Shown here one piece after another: positions 31,904 through 42,569 of a DNA stretch of 64,000 nt. The position numbers were made by a program, and so were the translations under genes. A model generated the notes under the pieces. It searched no databases, was not told the origin of the DNA, and saw nothing but the letters and a program-made list of their open reading frames with translations. How positions within the stretch are numbered: position 1 is the stretch's first letter; each line of letters starts with the position of its first letter. Origin of the DNA: Alcanivoracaceae bacterium (GTDB lineage: Bacteria > Pseudomonadota > Gammaproteobacteria > Pseudomonadales > Alcanivoracaceae). Where the stretch lies: NCBI GenBank assembly GCA_029212745.1, contig JARGOL010000003.1, forward strand, positions 219,718 through 283,717. Reading direction: 5' to 3'.

Positions 31904-34689
31904 CAGTGACCTCCCCGCTTGCGATCAAGGGTGGAAACACGCCCGAGACGCGACAGCATCAGCAGGGTGGCGCCCACCACAGTGAGATACACGCCGATGT
32001 CGAACAGCAGCGCCGAGGCCAGGTGCATCTTGCCAATCACCGGCAGCGTCAGGTAACCGTGGGCGGACGTCAGGAACGGCCGGTCGAAGAACCAGCTGCC
32101 CATACCGGTGACCAGTGCCACGCTCAGGCCGATGCCGGTGACCGCCAGGTAATGACTGCGGATGCGCGACTGCACCCAGCTGACGCCGTTGGCCACGTAC
32201 TGCATCAGCAGCGCGACACTGGTCACCAGGCCGGCAATGAAGCCACCGCCTGGCAGGTTATGGCCGCGCAGGAAGATATACAGGGAAACCAGCAACGACA
32301 GCGACAGCAGCGGTCGTGACACCACCTCGAGAATAAGCGGGTGGGTTTCCATGGCCCAGGGCCTGCCACGCCCGTTCAGTTCCGGCGCCTTCAGGTACAG
32401 CTCGCGCAACAGCGCATAGATACCCAGTGCGGCAATGGCCAGCACGGTGATCTCGCCAAAGGTGTCGAAGCCACGGAAATCCACAAGGATGACGTTGACC
32501 ACGTTGGTGCCGCCACCGCCGGGCACGGACTGGGCCATGAACCAGTCGGCCAGGCGCGGCACATCGGTGGTCATCATCAGCCAGGCCATGGCGCCAACAC
32601 CGATACCCACCAGGCTGGACAGCACAGCATCGCGCACGCGCCCGCGGGCGGTGGACTCCAGCGCCGCGCTGTCGGGCAGGAAAAACAGCGCCAGCATCAG
32701 CAACAGCACCGTCACCACCTCCACCACCAGCTGGGTCAGGGCCAGATCCGGCGCCGAAAAGCGGATGAAGGTCACCGACACCACCAGGCCCACCACACTG
32801 AGCAGCAGCAGCGCGAACACCCGCTTGCGATGCCACAGGGCTGTCACGCCGGCAGCCACCACCAGCAAGGCCCCCAGCGCCACGGTGGGAATGTCCACCG
32901 GCAACATCTGCGGCAGGCGCCAGTCCACCGGCGACAGCCACAGGCCGGCAAACAGGGCCAGCACCAGCGCCATCAGCATGGCGCGCAGGTAATCCTGCAG
33001 CGAATCGTTTTCGAACACCCGGGTCACGCGCCAGGCCAGCCCCTGGGACATGCGCACCAGGCCCTCAAAGACTCGTTTCTCATCCACCTCTGGCAGACGC
33101 TCATGCAGGCTGAACAGGCGGTGGCGGAACGCATAGATGAGCAGGCCACCCACCAGAGCAATGACGCTCATCATCAGCGGCAGGTTGAGCCCGTGCCAGA
33201 CCGCCAGGCTGTAGTCAGGCAAGTTGCCATTGAGGGTGGCGCCGGCGGCTGCATCCAGCAACGGCGCAATGATCCAGGCCGGTGCCACACCCACCAGCAC
33301 ACACACCGCCACCAGGATTTCCACCGGGATCTTCATGTAGCGTGGCGGCTCATGGGGCGGGTACTTGGGCAGGTCGATGGGCTCGCCGTTGAAGAACACG
33401 TCATGAATGAAGCGCACCGAATAGGCCACCGAGAACACGCCGGCCAGGGTGGCCACCAGCGGTGGCAGCCAGGCGGCAATACCGGAAAGCCCCAGGTGCA
33501 GGGATTCGGCGAAGAACATTTCCTTGGACAGGAAGCCGTTCATCAACGGCACCCCGGCCATGGCCGCCGCCGCCACCATGGCCAGCACCGCCGTGTGCGG
33601 CATGTACTTCCACAGGCCGTTGATGCGGCGCATGTCGCGGGTGCCGGTTTCATGGTCGATGATGCCGGCCGCCATGAACAACGAGGCCTTGAAGGTGGCG
33701 TGGTTGATGATATGGAACACCGCCGCCACCGCCGCCAGCGGGGTATTGAAGCCGAACAGCAACGTGATCAGGCCCAGGTGGGAGAGCGTGCTGTAAGCCA
33801 GCAGCCCTTTCAGGTCATGCTTGAACAGGGCCACGTAGGCACCAATCAGCAGCGTCGCCATGCCCGCGGAACTGACCACCAGTGTCCACAGCTCAGTACC
33901 GGACAGGGCCGGGAACAGGCGCGCCAGCAGGAACACCCCGGCCTTCACCATGGTGGCCGAGTGCAGGTAGGCCGATACCGGCGTCGGCGCTGCCATGGCA
34001 TGGGGCAGCCAGAAATGGAACGGGAACTGGGCCGACTTGGTGAACGCCCCCAGCAGCACCAGTATCAGCATGGGCGCGTACAGCGGGTGGGCGCGGATCA
34101 CATCGCCGGCGGCGAGCACGACATCCAGCTCATAGCTGCCAACAATATTGCCCAGCAGCAGGATGCCGGCCAGCAGGCAAAGGCCACCGCCACCGGTGAT
34201 CGCCAGTGCCATGCGCGCGCCCTTGCGCGCATCTTCGCGGTGCGACCAGAAGCCGATCAGCAGGAAAGAGGCAATACTGGTGAGCTCCCAGAACACCAGC
34301 ATCATCAGCAGATTGCCGCTGACCACGATGCCGAGCATGGCGCCCATGAAAAACAGCAACAGCGCATAGAAGCGCGGCATGGAATCCCGCGCCGACAGGT
34401 AGTAGCGCGCGTACAGGATAATCAGCAGGCCAATACCCAGCACCAGCACGGCAAACAGGAACGCCAGGCCATCGATGCGCACGGTCAGGTTCAGGCCCAG
34501 GGTCGGCGCCCAGGGCACACTGGCCACCAGCGCCCCGCCATCGAATATGGGCCCGGCATTGAGCAACAGCCCGGTGAGCGCGGCCAGCGGCGCAAGCGCG
34601 GCCAGGGACGCCCCCAGGTTGCGGTTGTTCCCCGCAAGCGCCGGCAGGATCGCGCCGACAAAAGGCAATGCTAGAAAAAGGTAGAGCAT
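31903..34689 (-). CDS. mnhA: Mrp-type antiporter subunit A fused to subunit B
   Basis: 928 residues. The first ~650 residues are the NuoL-like channel with LVFWELTSIASFLLIGFWSH (helix-5 Glu), TKSAQFPFHFWLPHAMAAPT (helix-7 Lys region) and FKASLFMAAGIIDHETGTRD. The C-terminal ~250 residues contain the MnhB-like domain (GHNLPGGGFIAGLVTSVALL). The A-B fusion defines the six-gene group-2 type known as Pha/Sha in Pseudomonas and rhizobia. The complex exchanges Na+ or K+ for H+ and supports salt and alkali tolerance. A 238-base promoter region lies upstream. Confidence 0.95.
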   Translation of the reverse strand: MLYLFLALPFVGAILPALAGNNRNLGASLAALAPLAALTGLLLNAGPIFDGGALVASVPWAPTLGLNLTVRIDGLAFLFAVLVLGIGLLIILYARYYLSARDSMPRFYALLLFFMGAMLGIVVSGNLLMMLVFWELTSIASFLLIGFWSHREDARKGARMALAITGGGGLCLLAGILLLGNIVGSYELDVVLAAGDVIRAHPLYAPMLILVLLGAFTKSAQFPFHFWLPHAMAAPTPVSAYLHSATMVKAGVFLLARLFPALSGTELWTLVVSSAGMATLLIGAYVALFKHDLKGLLAYSTLSHLGLITLLFGFNTPLAAVAAVFHIINHATFKASLFMAAGIIDHETGTRDMRRINGLWKYMPHTAVLAMVAAAAMAGVPLMNGFLSKEMFFAESLHLGLSGIAAWLPPLVATLAGVFSVAYSVRFIHDVFFNGEPIDLPKYPPHEPPRYMKIPVEILVAVCVLVGVAPAWIIAPLLDAAAGATLNGNLPDYSLAVWHGLNLPLMMSVIALVGGLLIYAFRHRLFSLHERLPEVDEKRVFEGLVRMSQGLAWRVTRVFENDSLQDYLRAMLMALVLALFAGLWLSPVDWRLPQMLPVDIPTVALGALLVVAAGVTALWHRKRVFALLLLSVVGLVVSVTFIRFSAPDLALTQLVVEVVTVLLLMLALFFLPDSAALESTARGRVRDAVLSSLVGIGVGAMAWLMMTTDVPRLADWFMAQSVPGGGGTNVVNVILVDFRGFDTFGEITVLAIAALGIYALLRELYLKAPELNGRGRPWAMETHPLILEVVSRPLLSLSLLVSLYIFLRGHNLPGGGFIAGLVTSVALLMQYVANGVSWVQSRIRSHYLAVTGIGLSVALVTGMGSWFFDRPFLTSAHGYLTLPVIGKMHLASALLFDIGVYLTVVGATLLMLSRLGRVSTLDRKRGGH

Positions 34690-34927
34690 GTGGTTCCGGC
34701 CTCGTTACCGAAAGGAGGTAGCAGCAACGGTGTCAGGCCGGCGGATCCGGGAAATATGGGCAGCGACGCAACGCCAGGAACGGCGGCTGGGCCGGACTGC
34801 CTACACGGACTGTGGACACAGTTTTCTCATGCATGAACGTACCCTAGCACAAAGCACAGCGACGACAGAACACAGGCCCTGCGCCGGGAAGGGATTATGC
34901 CATGGCCGGGCGCGGCCGGGGTGAGCC

Positions 34928-35698
34928 TCAGGTGAAGCTGTCGCTGAACTGGTTGTGGAACTGCCGCGCGGTGCGCCCGGAGCGCACCCCTTTTTCCATG
35001 GAAAAACGACGCGCCAGCACATGCAGTCGGTCGCGGTCAGCCACAGCCGGAAACAGCCGGTCGATGATGGCGAAATAGTCGTCTTCGCTGATCGGGTAGA
35101 ACGACAGGCACAGGCCGAAGCGGTCTGACAGCGCAATCTTTTCTTCCACCGCATCCGCGTGATGGATCTCGCGACCCACGTTGCTGGCCTGCAGGTTGTC
35201 ATCCATGAACTCCGGCACCAGGTGGCGGCGGTTGGAGGTCGCGTACAGGCGCACGTTCGGTGGCGGCAGCTCAATAGAGCCCTCCAGCACGCTCTTCAGG
35301 TGCCGGTAGTCATCGGTGTTGTCACCAAAGGACAGGTCGTCACAGAACAGAATGAAATGGAACGGCTGCTCACGCAGCTCATCGACGATATCCGGCAACC
35401 AGTGCAGGTCATCGCGATCCACCTCCACCAGTCGCAGGCCATCTTCTGCCAGGTCATTGAGCACGGCTTTCACCAGCGACGACTTGCCGGTGCCGCGACT
35501 GCCCCACAGCAGCGCATGGTTGCACGGCTCCCCGGCCAGGAAGCGGCGCGTGTTATCGACAAGACGTTGCTTCTGCCGGTCCACCGCCATCAAGTCATCC
35601 AGCCGCACCGGGTCCAGCGCCGTCACGGGCCGCCAGGCCTGGCGCCGGCCGCGCCAGATGGCGGCATGGTAGCGCTGCCAGTCCACCGGCGTGCTCAT
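34928..35698 (-). CDS. DUF815-type AAA ATPase
   Basis: 256 residues. Walker A LLWGSRGTGKSSLVKAVL at about 63-80, Walker B HFILFCDDLSFGD at about 113-125, sensor-1-like RLYATSNRRHLVPE and Arg-finger-type RFSMEKGVRSGRTARQF near the C-terminus. DUF815 proteins are small AAA+ ATPases of uncertain role, often next to maf/polA-type housekeeping genes. The start ATG overlaps the polA stop as TGATG, so expression is tied to polA. Confidence 0.88.
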   Translation of the reverse strand: MSTPVDWQRYHAAIWRGRRQAWRPVTALDPVRLDDLMAVDRQKQRLVDNTRRFLAGEPCNHALLWGSRGTGKSSLVKAVLNDLAEDGLRLVEVDRDDLHWLPDIVDELREQPFHFILFCDDLSFGDNTDDYRHLKSVLEGSIELPPPNVRLYATSNRRHLVPEFMDDNLQASNVGREIHHADAVEEKIALSDRFGLCLSFYPISEDDYFAIIDRLFPAVADRDRLHVLARRFSMEKGVRSGRTARQFHNQFSDSFT

Positions 35699-38424
35699 CA
35701 GTGCGCCTGTTCCCAGTTGTCGCCCACACCCGGGTCCACCACCAGCGGCACATCCAGCTCGCCAGCCGCTTCCATCAGGCGTGAGACTTCCCTGATCAAC
35801 GTATCCGTGTCCTGCTCTGCCACTTCAAACACCAGTTCATCGTGCACCTGCATGATCATCAGGGCGTCCAGGTCACTGCCACGCAGCCAGGCATCCACGC
35901 TGATCATGGCCCGCTTGATGATATCCGCCGCCGAGCCCTGCATGGGGGCGTTGATGGCGGTGCGCTCTGCCGCCTGGCGCATGGCGCCGTTGCGGCTTTT
36001 GATTTCCGGCAGGTACAGGCGCCGGCCGTACAGGGTTTCAACAAACCCCTTTTCCGCGGCGCTGGCCCGGGTCTCTTCCATGTAGCGCCTGACCCCGGGA
36101 TAACGCTCGAAATAGATATCGATGTATTCCTGTGCTTCCTTGCGCGCAATGCCCAGCTGCTTTGCCAACCCGAACGCGCTCATGCCATAGATCAGGCCGA
36201 AGTTCACCGCCTTGGCATTGCGACGTTCCTCAGCGGTGACGTCATCCACCGGCTTGCCGGCCACTTCCGCCGCCGTGGCGGCATGGATATCCAGGCCCTT
36301 TTCGAACGCATTTACCAGTGACGCATCACCGGACAGATGCGCCATGATGCGCAGCTCGATCTGCGAGTAATCGGCAGCCACGATACGGCGACCCTCCGGC
36401 GCACGAAAGGCCTGGCGAATGCGCCGCCCTTCTTCACTGCGCACCGGAATGTTCTGCAGGTTCGGGTCACTGGACGACAGTCGACCGGTGGCGGTCACCG
36501 CCTGGTGATAGGAGGTATGCAACCGTCCGGTGCGACGACTGATCACCTCTGGCAGCTTGTCGGTATAGGTGCTTTTCAGTTTCGACACACCGCGGTAGTC
36601 CATGATCACCTGCGGCAGCGGATACTCCAGTGCCAGCTCCTGCAACACCGCCTCGGCCGTCGATGGTGCACCCTTGGGCGTCTTCTTGATCACCGGGATA
36701 CCCAGTTTTTCATACAGAATCTCGCCCAGCTGTTTGGGCGAACCGAGGTTGAATTCCTGGCCCGCCAACTCGAACGCCTTCTCCTGCAGTTCGGCCATGG
36801 TGGTGGCCAGCTGCTGGCTCTGGTGGCGCAGCATGTCGGCGTCAACAAAACAGCCATTGCGTTCGATGCGTGAAAGGACCGGCACCAGCGGAATCTCGAT
36901 ATCACGGAACACGCTCACCAGGGACGCTTCTTTTTCCAGCGAGGCCCACAGGTTCTGGTGCAGTTGCAGGGTGACGTCAGCATCTTCGGCCGCATACGGC
37001 GCCGCTTCCTCCAGCCCGATCTGGTTGAAGGTGAGCTGCTTGGCACCCTTGCCGGCGATTTCCTCGAAACTGATGCACTTGTGGCCCAGGTACTTGAGCG
37101 CCAGGGAATCCATGTCATGGCGGGTGGCCACGGAGTTGAACACATACGACTCCAGCATGGTGTCGTATTCGATACCGCGCAGCTCAATGTCGTATTGGGC
37201 CAACACGCTCATGTCGTACTTCAGGTTCTGGCCCACCTTTTTGACGCTGTCGTCTTCCAGCAACGGCTTGAGTTTTCGCAGGACATCGTCCCGCGATAGC
37301 TGGTCGGGCGCGCCCGGATAATCATGGGCCACCGGCACATACGCCGCCTCGCCCGGTGCAACGGCGAAGGAAACCCCCACCAGTTCCGCTTCCATGTAGT
37401 CCAGGCTGGTGGTTTCCGTATCAAACGCAAACAGCGCTGCGTGCTGGAGTTTTTCCAGCCAGTGGCTGAACGTGGCGTCGTCGGTAACGGTGACATAACC
37501 GTCACGATCAATGGCGGTATTTTCCGGTGGCGCTGGCGGGGCGTCATCGCCCTCCAGCACCTCGGCCAGCCAACCCTTGAATTCCAGTTCGCTGTACCAG
37601 TGCGCCAGTGTTTCCTTGTCCGGCGCGCCGAGTTTCAGGTCGTCCAGTTTTTCTGCCAGCTCGCAGTCGGTCTTGATGGTGGCGAGCTGGTGGGAGAGGA
37701 AGGCTTCATCACGATGCTCGGCGAGTTTTTCCGGCATCTTTTTCGCGCCGCGGAAAGACAGCTCGCGAATCTTCTCCAGGTTGTCGTAAATCGCTTCCAG
37801 CGAGCCGATCCCGGTAAGCAGCGCCAGCGCCGTTTTTTCACCGACACCGGGTACGCCGGGGATGTTGTCCACCTTGTCACCCATCAGGGCGAGGAAATCG
37901 ATGATCAGGTTCGGCGGAATGCCAAATTTCTTTTCCACGCCGGCTTCATCCATCACCGTGTCGGTCATGGTGTTCACCAGTGTCACATGGTCGTCCACCA
38001 GTTGCGCCATGTCCTTATCGCCAGTGGATATCACCACCGGATAGCCGTCCTTTGCCAATTGCCCGGCGAGGGTGCCGATGACGTCATCCGCTTCCACGCC
38101 TTCCTCGATGATCAGCGGCATGCCCAGCGCCTTCACCAGCGCATGCAGGGGCTCCACCTGGGGGCGCAGGTCATCCGGCATGGGCGGGCGGTTGGCCTTG
38201 TATTGCTCGTACAGGTCATCGCGGAACGTCTTGCCCTTGGCGTCGAACACCACCGCCATGTACTCCGGGTCATAGTCCTTGCGCAGCTTCTTCAGCATGG
38301 ACACCACACCGCGCACGGCACCGGTGGGCTGGCCACTGGAGGTGGTCAACGGCGGCAGGGCATGGAAAGCGCGATACAGGTAGGAAGAGCCGTCCACCAG
38401 GACAACCGGTTTTTTCGTCGGCAT
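35698..38424 (-). CDS. polA: DNA polymerase I
   Basis: 908 residues from ATG at 38424. The 5'-3' exonuclease (about 1-290) has [18 protein letters not shown] and the Asp cluster [13 protein letters not shown]. The 3'-5' exonuclease (about 310-500) is intact with [17 protein letters not shown], so proofreading is expected. In the polymerase domain, motif A is [18 protein letters not shown], motif [21 protein letters not shown] and motif [14 protein letters not shown]. Standard full length. It is preceded 40 bases upstream by an esterase gene on the same strand and followed by the coupled DUF815 ATPase. In related genomes polA lies directly beside engB; here 7 kb intervene. Confidence 0.97.
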   Translation of the reverse strand: MPTKKPVVLVDGSSYLYRAFHALPPLTTSSGQPTGAVRGVVSMLKKLRKDYDPEYMAVVFDAKGKTFRDDLYEQYKANRPPMPDDLRPQVEPLHALVKALGMPLIIEEGVEADDVIGTLAGQLAKDGYPVVISTGDKDMAQLVDDHVTLVNTMTDTVMDEAGVEKKFGIPPNLIIDFLALMGDKVDNIPGVPGVGEKTALALLTGIGSLEAIYDNLEKIRELSFRGAKKMPEKLAEHRDEAFLSHQLATIKTDCELAEKLDDLKLGAPDKETLAHWYSELEFKGWLAEVLEGDDAPPAPPENTAIDRDGYVTVTDDATFSHWLEKLQHAALFAFDTETTSLDYMEAELVGVSFAVAPGEAAYVPVAHDYPGAPDQLSRDDVLRKLKPLLEDDSVKKVGQNLKYDMSVLAQYDIELRGIEYDTMLESYVFNSVATRHDMDSLALKYLGHKCISFEEIAGKGAKQLTFNQIGLEEAAPYAAEDADVTLQLHQNLWASLEKEASLVSVFRDIEIPLVPVLSRIERNGCFVDADMLRHQSQQLATTMAELQEKAFELAGQEFNLGSPKQLGEILYEKLGIPVIKKTPKGAPSTAEAVLQELALEYPLPQVIMDYRGVSKLKSTYTDKLPEVISRRTGRLHTSYHQAVTATGRLSSSDPNLQNIPVRSEEGRRIRQAFRAPEGRRIVAADYSQIELRIMAHLSGDASLVNAFEKGLDIHAATAAEVAGKPVDDVTAEERRNAKAVNFGLIYGMSAFGLAKQLGIARKEAQEYIDIYFERYPGVRRYMEETRASAAEKGFVETLYGRRLYLPEIKSRNGAMRQAAERTAINAPMQGSAADIIKRAMISVDAWLRGSDLDALMIMQVHDELVFEVAEQDTDTLIREVSRLMEAAGELDVPLVVDPGVGDNWEQAH

Positions 38425-38464
38425 GTGAATTTCCGCAGGCTGAGGGTCAGGGCATGTGGCCCGG

Positions 38465-39502
38465 TCAGAGCATCTTGCCCAACGTGTCAAAGATTTCAAG
38501 GACAGCCGTGCGCGCCGCCGGCACCATACCGCCCATGCCGTAGAAACCATGGATCAGCTGCGGGTAGTCCAGGGTGGTAACTTCGACGCCGGCGTCCTCC
38601 AGGCGCTTGCCATAGGCCAGCCCTTCGTCGCGAAGCGGGTCCTTGCACACCACCAGCAGGGTTTTCGGCTGGGTTTTCAGGTTGCGGTGCAGGATTGGCG
38701 ACACCTCCGGGTGCCTGGCATCCGCCGGGTCACCCAGATAGTGGTCATCGAAATAGCGGATCAGCGACCGCGTCAGGCCCAGGTGCTCACCATAGGCCGT
38801 CATGGAATCGGTTTTCCGGCGTGCATCCGTGGTCGGGTAAACCAGGCACTGCACCGCCGGGCGCGGCATCTTGCAGCGCCGCGCCTGCTGCGCCACCACG
38901 ATGGCGAGATTGCCGCCGGCGCTGTCACCCATCACCGCCAGCCGCTTCGGGTCGACCCCCAGCTCCACCGCGTTATCGGTGAACCAGGCCCAGGCCGCCA
39001 GAGCATCCTCTGCGGCGGCGGGGAAGCGGTGTTCCGGTGCCAACCGGTAATCGACACTGGCGACCACGGCACCGCACTGGTTCGCGAGCAGGCGGCAGCC
39101 ATGGTCGTAGTCATCCACCGAACCGATGGTGTGGCCACCACCATGGAAGAACAGGATACCGGGCAGCGCCAGGTCGCCGACCCCCAGCGGACGGTAGACA
39201 CGTACGCGGAAATGGCCGCTGTCATGCTTGAGCGCATGGTCGGCAACGGCCGCCACCGCTTCGCGCGGCACATCCAGCAGCTGGAACAGTTCGCTGAACG
39301 CCTTGCGGGCCGCTTTCGGCGGCAGGGTTTCCAGCGGCGGTCTCAGGCTGCTGGCCGCCAGCACCGTGCGCAGGTCGGTGTCCAGGTCACGACGGCCGAG
39401 GGGCTCGGCGAACGCCACCAGGCGCCGGCGCAGGCCCCGCGGCAGGGCCAGCATGGTCCGTAACGCATTCTTTTCCAGGCGGGCACGCAGGGACATGGGC
39501 AC
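38465..39502 (-). CDS. Alpha/beta hydrolase of the hormone-sensitive-lipase/esterase type
   Basis: 345 residues. HSL-family motif [16 protein letters not shown] (HGGG oxyanion hole, about 118-133) and nucleophile elbow [14 protein letters not shown] (Ser about 188). [19 protein letters not shown] carries the Asp and IHGFYGMGG the catalytic His. It probably cleaves short- to medium-chain esters in the cytoplasm. The ATG is directly after the outer membrane protein gene's stop (no gap), and polA follows 40 bases on, so the order OMP-esterase-polA-DUF815 looks like one transcript. Confidence 0.9.
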   Translation of the reverse strand: MPMSLRARLEKNALRTMLALPRGLRRRLVAFAEPLGRRDLDTDLRTVLAASSLRPPLETLPPKAARKAFSELFQLLDVPREAVAAVADHALKHDSGHFRVRVYRPLGVGDLALPGILFFHGGGHTIGSVDDYDHGCRLLANQCGAVVASVDYRLAPEHRFPAAAEDALAAWAWFTDNAVELGVDPKRLAVMGDSAGGNLAIVVAQQARRCKMPRPAVQCLVYPTTDARRKTDSMTAYGEHLGLTRSLIRYFDDHYLGDPADARHPEVSPILHRNLKTQPKTLLVVCKDPLRDEGLAYGKRLEDAGVEVTTLDYPQLIHGFYGMGGMVPAARTAVLEIFDTLGKML

Positions 39503-40201
39503 TCAGAAGAAGAACAGCACCGAGGCTTCAGCGGCGGACAGGTCGACGCCTGCCACATCCCCGTAGTCGGTGTAATCAAGGGTCAGGCCCACATGGCGCA
39601 GCGGGCGCAGGCGATCCATCAGGTTGGGAATCTCCAGGCGCACACCGAAGCCGGCCCCCCAGGAGAAACCGCCGCTGTCACGGCGCTCACTGTTCTCGGC
39701 ACAGACAAGGCCGGTGCACAGCGCGCCACTGGCCTTGACCTGGGCATGGGCCATACCGGCACGGGCCTGAAAAAAGAAATGCTCCACCAGCGGCGGGCGA
39801 TCAATGAAGGGCAGTTGGTAACGCCACTTGCCGGTGGCATACACGCCGGCCACATGGTCCACGTCCATCTGCAGTTTGCCGCGCACCGGAAAACGCGTCT
39901 GCCGATCCACTTCGTGCCAGAGTCCGCCCGCCAGACGCGCCTCGATGCCCCAGGTGCGATCCAGCATGCCGCCCAGGCGCACACCCAGGCCGCCGGGTGA
40001 CTGCTCGACCTGGCTGGCCGGGTTCAGGCCCAGGTCCAGATCGGCACTGGCCACATCGGTATCCACGGCAAAGACGTTGGTGGTCAGGCCAAAATAGGAC
40101 AGCTTCTCTTCCTTGAAGACGGCCACGCCCTCATCGGCGTTGGCACTGCTGGCCGCTGCCATTACCAGGCCGGCAGCCAGCCAGGTTTTCCATCCCCACA
40201 T
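39503..40201 (-). CDS. Outer membrane beta-barrel protein (TIGR04219-like)
   Basis: 232 residues. Signal peptide about 1-22 (WLAAGLVMAAASSANA). Alternating hydrophobic strands, a terminal LFFF with C-terminal Phe for BAM recognition, and strong barrel-type periodicity (GVRLGGMLDRTWGIEARLAG). It is most like the TIGR04219 family, which has no set function. Shine-Dalgarno AAGGAG lies six bases from the ATG. Divergent from thrB. CTGLVCAENSE holds a Cys pair probably in an extracellular loop. Confidence 0.85.
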   Translation of the reverse strand: MWGWKTWLAAGLVMAAASSANADEGVAVFKEEKLSYFGLTTNVFAVDTDVASADLDLGLNPASQVEQSPGGLGVRLGGMLDRTWGIEARLAGGLWHEVDRQTRFPVRGKLQMDVDHVAGVYATGKWRYQLPFIDRPPLVEHFFFQARAGMAHAQVKASGALCTGLVCAENSERRDSGGFSWGAGFGVRLEIPNLMDRLRPLRHVGLTLDYTDYGDVAGVDLSAAEASVLFFF

Positions 40202-40366
40202 GACGTGCTCCTTTTGTTGTTATCCGGGCAACGCGCGGCGCCCCTGACGGTGTAGTCACATGAGCCGAAAGTATACGCGACCGGGCCCGGTTATGAAGGG
40301 CCGTTTTACGCCAGTGGGCGCGGATTCCCCAGTGCAGCATTCGGCCACACACGCCATAATGCCGCC

Positions 40367-41290
40367 ATGTCCGTATTCACTCCCCTTACCGACGCACAGA
40401 TCGCCACCGTCCTCGCCGGGGCCGGCCGCCAGCTGGTGTCCGCAACGCCGGCCGAGCACGGCATGGAAAACAGCAACTTCCTGCTGCGCGCCGTGGACGC
40501 GGACCAACAGCCGGCGGACTGCGTGCTGACCGTGTTTGAAGCCACCCCCGCCGCGCTGCTGCCGTGGTTCTGCCAGCTGCTCGACACGCTGGCCGCGGCC
40601 GGCTTGCCCGTGCCGGCGCCTCTGGCCGTCGATGGTGAACGCGTCCTGACTGTGGCCGGCAAACCAGCGCTGCTGGTGCCGTGGTTGCCCGGGCAGCATC
40701 CGCGCACGGCCGATGCACCACAATGCCGGGCCATCGGCGCGGCGCTGGCCACCCTGCACAACACGCCCTTCGCCAGCGAACATCCGCACCAGCAGGACGC
40801 CACCGGGCTGCAGGCGCTGGCACCGGCGATAGCCGCACTGCCGCGCCTGCGCCTGCGCGCCGCGGACCTGTGGCAGCGCTGGCAGCAACTGTCCCTGCCC
40901 CGGACGCTCATTCACGGCGACCTGTTTCGCGACAACAGCCTGTTCCAGGGCGACACGCTCACCGGTCTGCTGGATTTCTACGCTGCCGGTCACGGCCCGG
41001 CCCTGTTTGACCTGGCCGTGTGCCTGAATGACTGGTGCATGCCTGGCGGGCAACGTGATGCCGCCCTGGAGGCAGCGCTTCTGGCGGGTTACAACGGCCA
41101 GCGACCACTGGCCATAGATGAACGCGAGCACCTGCACACGGCCCGTTGTGTGGCCGCCCTGCGGTTCTGGCTGTCGCGGCTTGAGGCGCGCCAGCGTCAC
41201 CGCGCCGCCGGCGACCCGGACCTGGTGCTAAGCAAGGACCCGGCGGAATGCGAGCACTGGCTGGCCACGCTGCTGGACAGCCCCGCCTGA
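40367..41290 (+). CDS. thrB: Homoserine kinase (aminoglycoside-phosphotransferase fold)
   Basis: 307 residues. This is the ThrB of the APH type used by Pseudomonas and Rhizobium. The catalytic loop IHGDLFRDNSLFQGD (about 182-196) has the D and N of the family, and the metal Asp is in LTGLLDFYAAGHGPALFDL. It phosphorylates homoserine for threonine synthesis. The N-terminus ATPAEHGMENSNFLLRAVDA fits the ATP-binding strand pair. There is no clear Shine-Dalgarno. Its position near polA agrees with Pseudomonas gene order. Confidence 0.92.
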   Translation: MSVFTPLTDAQIATVLAGAGRQLVSATPAEHGMENSNFLLRAVDADQQPADCVLTVFEATPAALLPWFCQLLDTLAAAGLPVPAPLAVDGERVLTVAGKPALLVPWLPGQHPRTADAPQCRAIGAALATLHNTPFASEHPHQQDATGLQALAPAIAALPRLRLRAADLWQRWQQLSLPRTLIHGDLFRDNSLFQGDTLTGLLDFYAAGHGPALFDLAVCLNDWCMPGGQRDAALEAALLAGYNGQRPLAIDEREHLHTARCVAALRFWLSRLEARQRHRAAGDPDLVLSKDPAECEHWLATLLDSPA

Positions 41291-41292
41291 GA

Positions 41293-42408
41293 CTATCGCG
41301 CCGGCGCGGTAATCAGGCCATTCAGCTCTCGCAGCCAGTCACGACGGTCCCACAGGGCCGGCGTGTGGGGGCGGGCATACAGTGCCGGTGTGATCACCGG
41401 AATGTCCTGGCCCAGGGCGGCGCGGACCATGAAATCCGACACTTCACGGACGAAGTCCCAGTCTGCCTGCCACTCGCTGCCCAGGCGCACATAGCCCCGG
41501 GTCAGCGCCGGCGTCATGCGACGCACGCGACAGAAATCGCTGAACTCATGCAGGCCGTCTTCCTGCTGGCGGCGCCACTGGCGCTTGCGCGCACGCCAGG
41601 CCGCACTGGCCACACGCCCCTGCAGGGCACCCGCCACCCGGCCAGCGAAGCCTTTTACCGGCGCCCCGGTGAGCAGGGCATAACGGGGATCGTCGTCGAG
41701 GAAGGCATGCCGGTCCATGAAGTCCAGCTCACTGGTATCCAGCTTGCGCAGGTGGCGCTCACTGCCGCCGCTGACGGATAGCCCGAAACGCACGGTTGGA
41801 AACACGGCCTTCAGGGCCCGCGGGACTTCGTGCAGGTATTGCTCCACCCGCCGCTCCACCGCTGGCGACCAGGGCAGCAGCGGCGTCAGGGGGTTGGGCT
41901 GGCGCCGGAACAGGGCGCGCTGGACGCCGTGGGCGACCGGCGGCAGCGGGAAGTGCTCACACCAGTCCACCGCCACCACCGGATGCAGCAGGTCGTGCTG
42001 CTGCAGCACCCGCAACGTATGTGACCAGACATCGACAAAATCACGCGGACGACGGACAAAGCTGCGACGTGACTGGGTATCGGCAAGGAAACGGCTGGTG
42101 AGCCACACTTTCAGGTTGCGTTCGCTGGCCATGCGCATCAATTCCAGCAACGCCTTGCGCGGCTGGGCCAGGTATTCGCGATGGTCGCGGATCACCTCGA
42201 AGCGATCCAGCACCACACCATCCGGGCGCGGCGCCACCAGGTGCGGGAAGGCGTCCACGGCGATGGCATTGAAACCACGTTCCAGGGTTTCATCCAGCAG
42301 GCGGGCGGGATGACGGTACTCATCCTCGCGCCCGTCCCGGCGCAGCAACCAGGCACCACCGAAGTGCGCCAGCGCCAGTTTTGGCAGACCGTCTGTCACC
42401 TGCTGCAA
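41293..42408 (-). CDS. Putative TIM-barrel (glycosidase-like) protein
   Basis: 371 residues from TTG at 42408 or GTG at 42399; an in-frame stop lies directly upstream. The sequence begins with ALAHFGGAWLLRRDGREDEY and continues with GFNAIAVDAFPHL, VVAVDWCEHFPLPP, RFGLSVSGGSE, ELDFMDRHAFLDDD and VITPALYARPHTP, resembling the cellulase-like/sugar-binding TIM-barrel proteins. The usual catalytic acid pair is not obvious, although VDWCEHF holds a Glu at a plausible strand end. It is convergent with thrB (three-base gap). Function open. Confidence 0.65.
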   Translation of the reverse strand: MQQVTDGLPKLALAHFGGAWLLRRDGREDEYRHPARLLDETLERGFNAIAVDAFPHLVAPRPDGVVLDRFEVIRDHREYLAQPRKALLELMRMASERNLKVWLTSRFLADTQSRRSFVRRPRDFVDVWSHTLRVLQQHDLLHPVVAVDWCEHFPLPPVAHGVQRALFRRQPNPLTPLLPWSPAVERRVEQYLHEVPRALKAVFPTVRFGLSVSGGSERHLRKLDTSELDFMDRHAFLDDDPRYALLTGAPVKGFAGRVAGALQGRVASAAWRARKRQWRRQQEDGLHEFSDFCRVRRMTPALTRGYVRLGSEWQADWDFVREVSDFMVRAALGQDIPVITPALYARPHTPALWDRRDWLRELNGLITAPAR

Positions 42409-42569
42409 CCTGCATCAACCCCTGAAGAGGTTGCCAGCATACCGGATTCACTCCGGGTCACAACTGGCCGCATGGCCGTGCGCTGCCCGGGAAACGGCCA
42501 CGGACGGGACGCCGGGCGGCACTGATCAGCGGGGTTTGTCGGCAACCGCCACAGGCGTATGATCAAAGC

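Noticed and set aside
32341-34674. 777-residue plus-strand ORF, Gln/His-rich
   Set aside because: Antisense shadow of mnhA. The composition is that of a reverse-frame translation in GC-rich DNA; the minus-strand product has full family motifs.
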